Shown here one piece after another: positions 61,336-64,000 of a stretch of DNA of 64,000 nucleotides. The DNA lies in assembly GCA_030645235.1 (NCBI GenBank), contig JAUSMV010000012.1, positions 744,001 through 808,000 on the forward strand, in the 5' to 3' direction. Origin of the DNA: Parvibaculum sp. (GTDB lineage Bacteria; Pseudomonadota; Alphaproteobacteria; Parvibaculales; Parvibaculaceae). A model generated the notes under the pieces. The model was given only the letters and a program-made list of their open reading frames with translations. It had not been told where the DNA came from and ran no database searches. The translations under genes were made by a program, and so were the position numbers. Each line of letters opens with the position of its first letter. Within the stretch, counting starts at the first letter, position 1.

Positions 61336-62721
61336 ATGACCGCTCCTCTTTATCTCTACAATACGCTGACCCGCTCCAAAGACCTGTTCACGCCTGCGGA
61401 CCCCGCGCGCGTCACCATGTATGTCTGCGGACCGACCGTTTATAATTTTGCTCATATCGGCAATGCGCGGCCCGCCGTCGTGTTCGACGTGCTCGCGCGC
61501 CTGTTGCGTCGGCTTTACCCACACGTCGTCTATGCCCGCAACATCACGGACATCGAAGACAAGATCATTGCCTCGGCCAAAGAGCAGGGCGTGCCGATCA
61601 GCGTCATCACCGAGAAATATGCCGACATCTACCGCAAGGATATGGGCACGCTCGGCGTTAAGCTGCCGGACATTGAACCCAAAGCCACCGACGCCATTCC
61701 CGACATGATCTCGATGATGGAACGGCTGATCGCCAGCGGCCATGCTTATGCCGCCGAAGGCCATGTGCTGTTCCATGTCGCGTCTTATAAGGACTATGGC
61801 GCGCTGTCGCGTCGTGATCTCGATGACATGATCGCCGGTGCCCGCGTTGAAGTTGCGCCCTACAAAAAAGACGCCACCGACTTTGTGTTGTGGAAACCGT
61901 CAACGCCCGAACAGCCCGGCTGGGACAGTCCGTGGGGTCGCGGTCGTCCGGGCTGGCATATCGAATGCTCGGCTATGATCGAGAAGCATCTGGGCGAGAC
62001 CATCGACATTCATGCCGGCGGCATCGACCTTCAGTTCCCGCATCATGAAAACGAGATTGCGCAATCGACCTGCGCCCATGGCGGCAAGCTTTTCTCGCGC
62101 TTTTGGCTTCACAACGGCTTTGTGAATATCGAAAAAGAAAAGATGTCGAAATCCATCGGCAATGTGCTGTTGGTGCATGACCTCATCAAGGAAGCTCCCG
62201 GCGAAGCGATCCGCCTCGCGCTGCTCAACGGTCATTACCGCCAGCCGCTCGACTGGACCGGCGAAGGCTTGGCTCAGGCGCGTCAGATGCTCAACCGCCT
62301 CTATGGCGCGTTGCGCACGCTTGCCGATGTGGAGGCCACGGCCAATGACGCCGTGCCGCCGGAGTTCATGGCCGCATTGCTTGATGATCTCAATACGCCC
62401 AAGGCTTTGGCGGTTTTGTTCGATCTGGCCAGGCAGGCCAATGTCGCCACCGATAAGGCTGAAAAAACCCGGCTTAAATCGGCGCTTCTGGCCGCAGGGT
62501 CGCTCATCGGCCTCCTCGAACAAGACCCTGAGATCTGGTTTGCAGGCGGCGGTATCGCTCCCCATATAGACGCAGACGAGATCGAAGCCCTGATTTTGGC
62601 GCGGGCCACTGCGCGTAAAAATAAAGACTTCAAAGAAAGCGACCGCATCCGCGACGAGTTGGCGGGGCGCGGTATCCAGATCGAAGACGGGCCGAAAGGC
62701 ACAACATGGCGTGTAGGCTAA
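61336..62721 (+). CDS. cysS: cysteinyl-tRNA synthetase
   Basis: Charges tRNA-Cys. 461-aa class I synthetase: [24 protein letters not shown] with the HIGH-type box and zinc Cys, GWHIECSAM and HHENEIAQS zinc ligands, KMSKSIGN as KMSKS box, and the C-terminal DALR and anticodon parts. ATG 61336 gives [13 protein letters not shown], the usual start. Confidence 0.97.
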   Translation: MTAPLYLYNTLTRSKDLFTPADPARVTMYVCGPTVYNFAHIGNARPAVVFDVLARLLRRLYPHVVYARNITDIEDKIIASAKEQGVPISVITEKYADIYRKDMGTLGVKLPDIEPKATDAIPDMISMMERLIASGHAYAAEGHVLFHVASYKDYGALSRRDLDDMIAGARVEVAPYKKDATDFVLWKPSTPEQPGWDSPWGRGRPGWHIECSAMIEKHLGETIDIHAGGIDLQFPHHENEIAQSTCAHGGKLFSRFWLHNGFVNIEKEKMSKSIGNVLLVHDLIKEAPGEAIRLALLNGHYRQPLDWTGEGLAQARQMLNRLYGALRTLADVEATANDAVPPEFMAALLDDLNTPKALAVLFDLARQANVATDKAEKTRLKSALLAAGSLIGLLEQDPEIWFAGGGIAPHIDADEIEALILARATARKNKDFKESDRIRDELAGRGIQIEDGPKGTTWRVG

Positions 62722-62727
62722 AGCGAA

Positions 62728-63174
62728 ATGCTGAACGAGATCTACAACACGCGCATTCTGAAACTGGCAGCGAATATCCCGCTGACGGACCGGCTTGCGT
62801 CGCCTGATGCGACCGTCACGGCGGTCTCGAAGCTTTGCGGTTCCAAAGTCACTGTCGATGTCAAAATGGATGGCGACAAGGTTGTGGGCTACGGCGCGGA
62901 CATCAAAGCCTGCGCGCTGGGTCAGGCCTCGTCCTCCATCATGGCGCATCACGTGATCGGCGCGTCGGCGTCGGAACTTCACGAAGTTGGCAAAGCCATG
63001 CGCGCCATGCTGAAAGAAGGGGCCGAGCCTCCGCGTGATTTCATGGACGGCAAGTGGCTTGACCTTGAAGTGCTCGAACCCGTCCGCGATTTCAAAGCGC
63101 GTCATGCGTCCACGTTGCTCGTGTTCGACGCCGTTGAAGAAGCGGTGGACGAGGCGATCGCCAAACAAAAATGA
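62728..63174 (+). CDS. IscU/NifU-N-like scaffold protein lacking the third cysteine
   Basis: 148 aa of the NifU N-terminal fold. The first two ligand cysteines are present (KLCGSKV; KACALGQASSSI) but the third, normally HC in IscU, reads KARHASTLL, so Cys is replaced by Ala while the His stays. It may be a chaperone-like or regulatory paralog instead of a Fe-S scaffold. It begins 6 nt after cysS and is probably co-transcribed. No isc or suf genes lie near. Confidence 0.87.
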   Translation: MLNEIYNTRILKLAANIPLTDRLASPDATVTAVSKLCGSKVTVDVKMDGDKVVGYGADIKACALGQASSSIMAHHVIGASASELHEVGKAMRAMLKEGAEPPRDFMDGKWLDLEVLEPVRDFKARHASTLLVFDAVEEAVDEAIAKQK

Positions 63175-63213
63175 TTTGCTTCCGGCAAAAGCGGGGAGCG
63201 TAGGGGAGAGTTT

Positions 63214-63741
63214 ATGAGCCGCATTTTTGGCGCTGTGACGCAAAATGGTTACGTCGTGCGCGATATTCACGCGGCGATGGATCACTGGATCAATGTGATG
63301 GGCGTCGGCCCGTGGTTCTATGTGGACCGCGTGAAGACGGATTACTTCATCTATCACGGCGAACCCTCCGCAATGGAGATGAGTGTGGCGCTGGCGAACT
63401 CCGGCGATCTGCAAATCGAGCTGATCCAGCAGCGCAATGATGCGCCCTCGATGTACAAGGATTTTCTCGACGCGGGCCATGAAGGCCTGCAACACATGGC
63501 CTATTGGACCAAAGATTATCAGACGGTCTATGACCGCGCTTTGGCGCTCGGCTACAAAGTCGGCCATGAAGGTCAGATCGGCGGCGCGCAGGGGCGTTTT
63601 TCGTATTTTGAAACGCAGGCGCATCCGGGCACGGTGATCGAGCTGTCCGATATCAGCGGGGCCAAAGGCAAACTCTTTGAACATATCCGCAAAGCCTCAA
63701 TTGACTGGGACGGTTCGGACCCCATCCGTATTGCGAAATAA
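63214..63741 (+). CDS. VOC family protein (glyoxalase-like)
   Basis: 175-aa vicinal-oxygen-chelate protein: paired beta-alpha-beta modules with GAVTQNGYVVRDIHAAMDHWINVMGVGPWF, ELIQQRN, GLQHMAYW and GTVIELSDIS. The second His (LQHMAYW) and the Glu (VIELSD) are typical metal ligands. Resembles epimerase or dioxygenase-type members; substrate unknown. GGGGAGAG before ATG. Confidence 0.88.
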   Translation: MSRIFGAVTQNGYVVRDIHAAMDHWINVMGVGPWFYVDRVKTDYFIYHGEPSAMEMSVALANSGDLQIELIQQRNDAPSMYKDFLDAGHEGLQHMAYWTKDYQTVYDRALALGYKVGHEGQIGGAQGRFSYFETQAHPGTVIELSDISGAKGKLFEHIRKASIDWDGSDPIRIAK

Positions 63742-63791
63742 ACCTCTGTAGCTATCCTCTCTCACTCCTTTCTCATCTATTGGAAATATGC

Positions 63792-64000
63792 ATGTCCGAC
63801 CTTGCTGAAGCCCGTCTTAAAACTGTGCGCGATCATATGGCGCTTGAATGTGTCAATGATTGGGACGCCGTCATCGCGACCTTTGCCCATCCGCGCTATG
63901 AAATGTACGGCTCCGGTCAGGTCTTTGACGGCGAAGCTTCCGTGCGCGGCTATTTTGCCGCCTCGCGCACGCCGTTTCCCGATCAGGCCAATGAGATCAT
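63792..64000 (+). CDS. NTF2-like/SnoaL-like protein, truncated by window end
   Basis: First 69 codons of an ORF: MSDLAEARLKTVRDHMALECVNDWDAVIATFAHPRYEMYGSGQVFDGEASVRGYFAASRTPFPD. The helix-strand pattern of W-D-A-V...F-x-H-P-R-Y...G...V-R-x-Y-F matches the SnoaL/NTF2-like superfamily. GGAAATATGC precedes the ATG. It follows the VOC gene by 50 bp. Partial; the rest lies beyond the window. Confidence 0.78.
   Translation, partial: MSDLAEARLKTVRDHMALECVNDWDAVIATFAHPRYEMYGSGQVFDGEASVRGYFAASRTPFPDQANEI

Noticed and set aside
61900-63684. 594-aa minus-strand ORF, the longest unassigned ORF in the track
   Set aside because: It lies antisense to cysS, the IscU-like and VOC genes, all of which have clear motifs; its composition is that of a codon-shadow frame.

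Overview
The window looks like a chromosomal segment of an alphaproteobacterium. Flanking lines I counted by hand are around 60% G+C. It carries several families common in that class: a zf-CHCC zinc-finger protein, DUF3126, GDYXXLXY/DUF2157, PilZ and PAS_5 proteins, and a CsgG/HfaB lipoprotein. It also carries the 'MRGLDPRIH' and 'LTSPQGGG' types of intergenic palindrome. The order cannot be fixed from this sequence. No transposase, integrase, phage gene, CRISPR array or rRNA was seen. There is one tRNA, Leu(UAA).

Layout. 0-11 kb: enoyl-CoA hydratase, histidine phosphatase, purB, amidase, an unknown membrane-anchored protein, a solitary quinol-type nitric oxide reductase, radC, map and a molybdopterin-binding (CinA N-terminal) protein. 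11-19 kb: small secreted protein, palindromic element, tRNA-Leu, unknown protein, SRPBCC protein, zinc-finger protein, two tandem GPH-type sugar/cation symporters, M20 amidohydrolase and alpha/beta hydrolase. 19-24 kb: two SDRs, a PilZ protein, a crotonase and a sulfatase, separated by large palindromic elements. 24.5-26.4 kb: a low-G+C two-gene cassette (ParA-like ATPase plus stand-alone RelA/SpoT synthetase). 26-46 kb: hydrolase, cysE, FAD oxidoreductase, SDR, small membrane proteins, PhoX, gamma-carbonic anhydrase, three more crotonases, SlyD-like FKBP, a GYF_2/SinR-like fusion, a LapG-type cysteine peptidase, a tandem PilZ protein and a GMC oxidoreductase. 46-51 kb: PAS_5 protein, an Asn-rich secreted protein, two small membrane proteins and a CsgG/HfaB lipoprotein. 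51-64 kb: HCCA isomerase-like protein, rhomboid protease, TetR with a divergent carotenoid oxygenase, GDYXXLXY/DUF2157 pair, CBS protein, patatin, hisI, folE, cysS, an IscU-like scaffold, a VOC protein and a truncated NTF2-like gene at the edge.

How the genes work together. Five crotonases, three SDRs, amidase, sulfatase, GMC and DAO oxidoreductases, hydrolases and two symporters suggest breakdown of lipids, amides or xenobiotics through CoA esters. A second theme is the cell surface: CsgG/HfaB channel, Asn-rich exported protein, LapG-type peptidase and PilZ (c-di-GMP) proteins could serve adhesion. Housekeeping genes (purB, map, radC, cysE, hisI, folE, cysS) are interspersed.

The observations most worth following are: (1) the AT-rich ParA + RelA/SpoT cassette, a candidate alarmone-type toxin or defence module; (2) the CsgG/HfaB channel near a strongly repetitive Asn-rich secreted protein; (3) the GYF_2/SinR-like fusion; (4) a repeated module of palindrome, exactly 20 nt, and a mini-ORF, present at 1.7 kb and 38.9 kb; (5) mosaic palindromic elements whose arms are swapped relative to their cores and which carry nested hairpin insertions.
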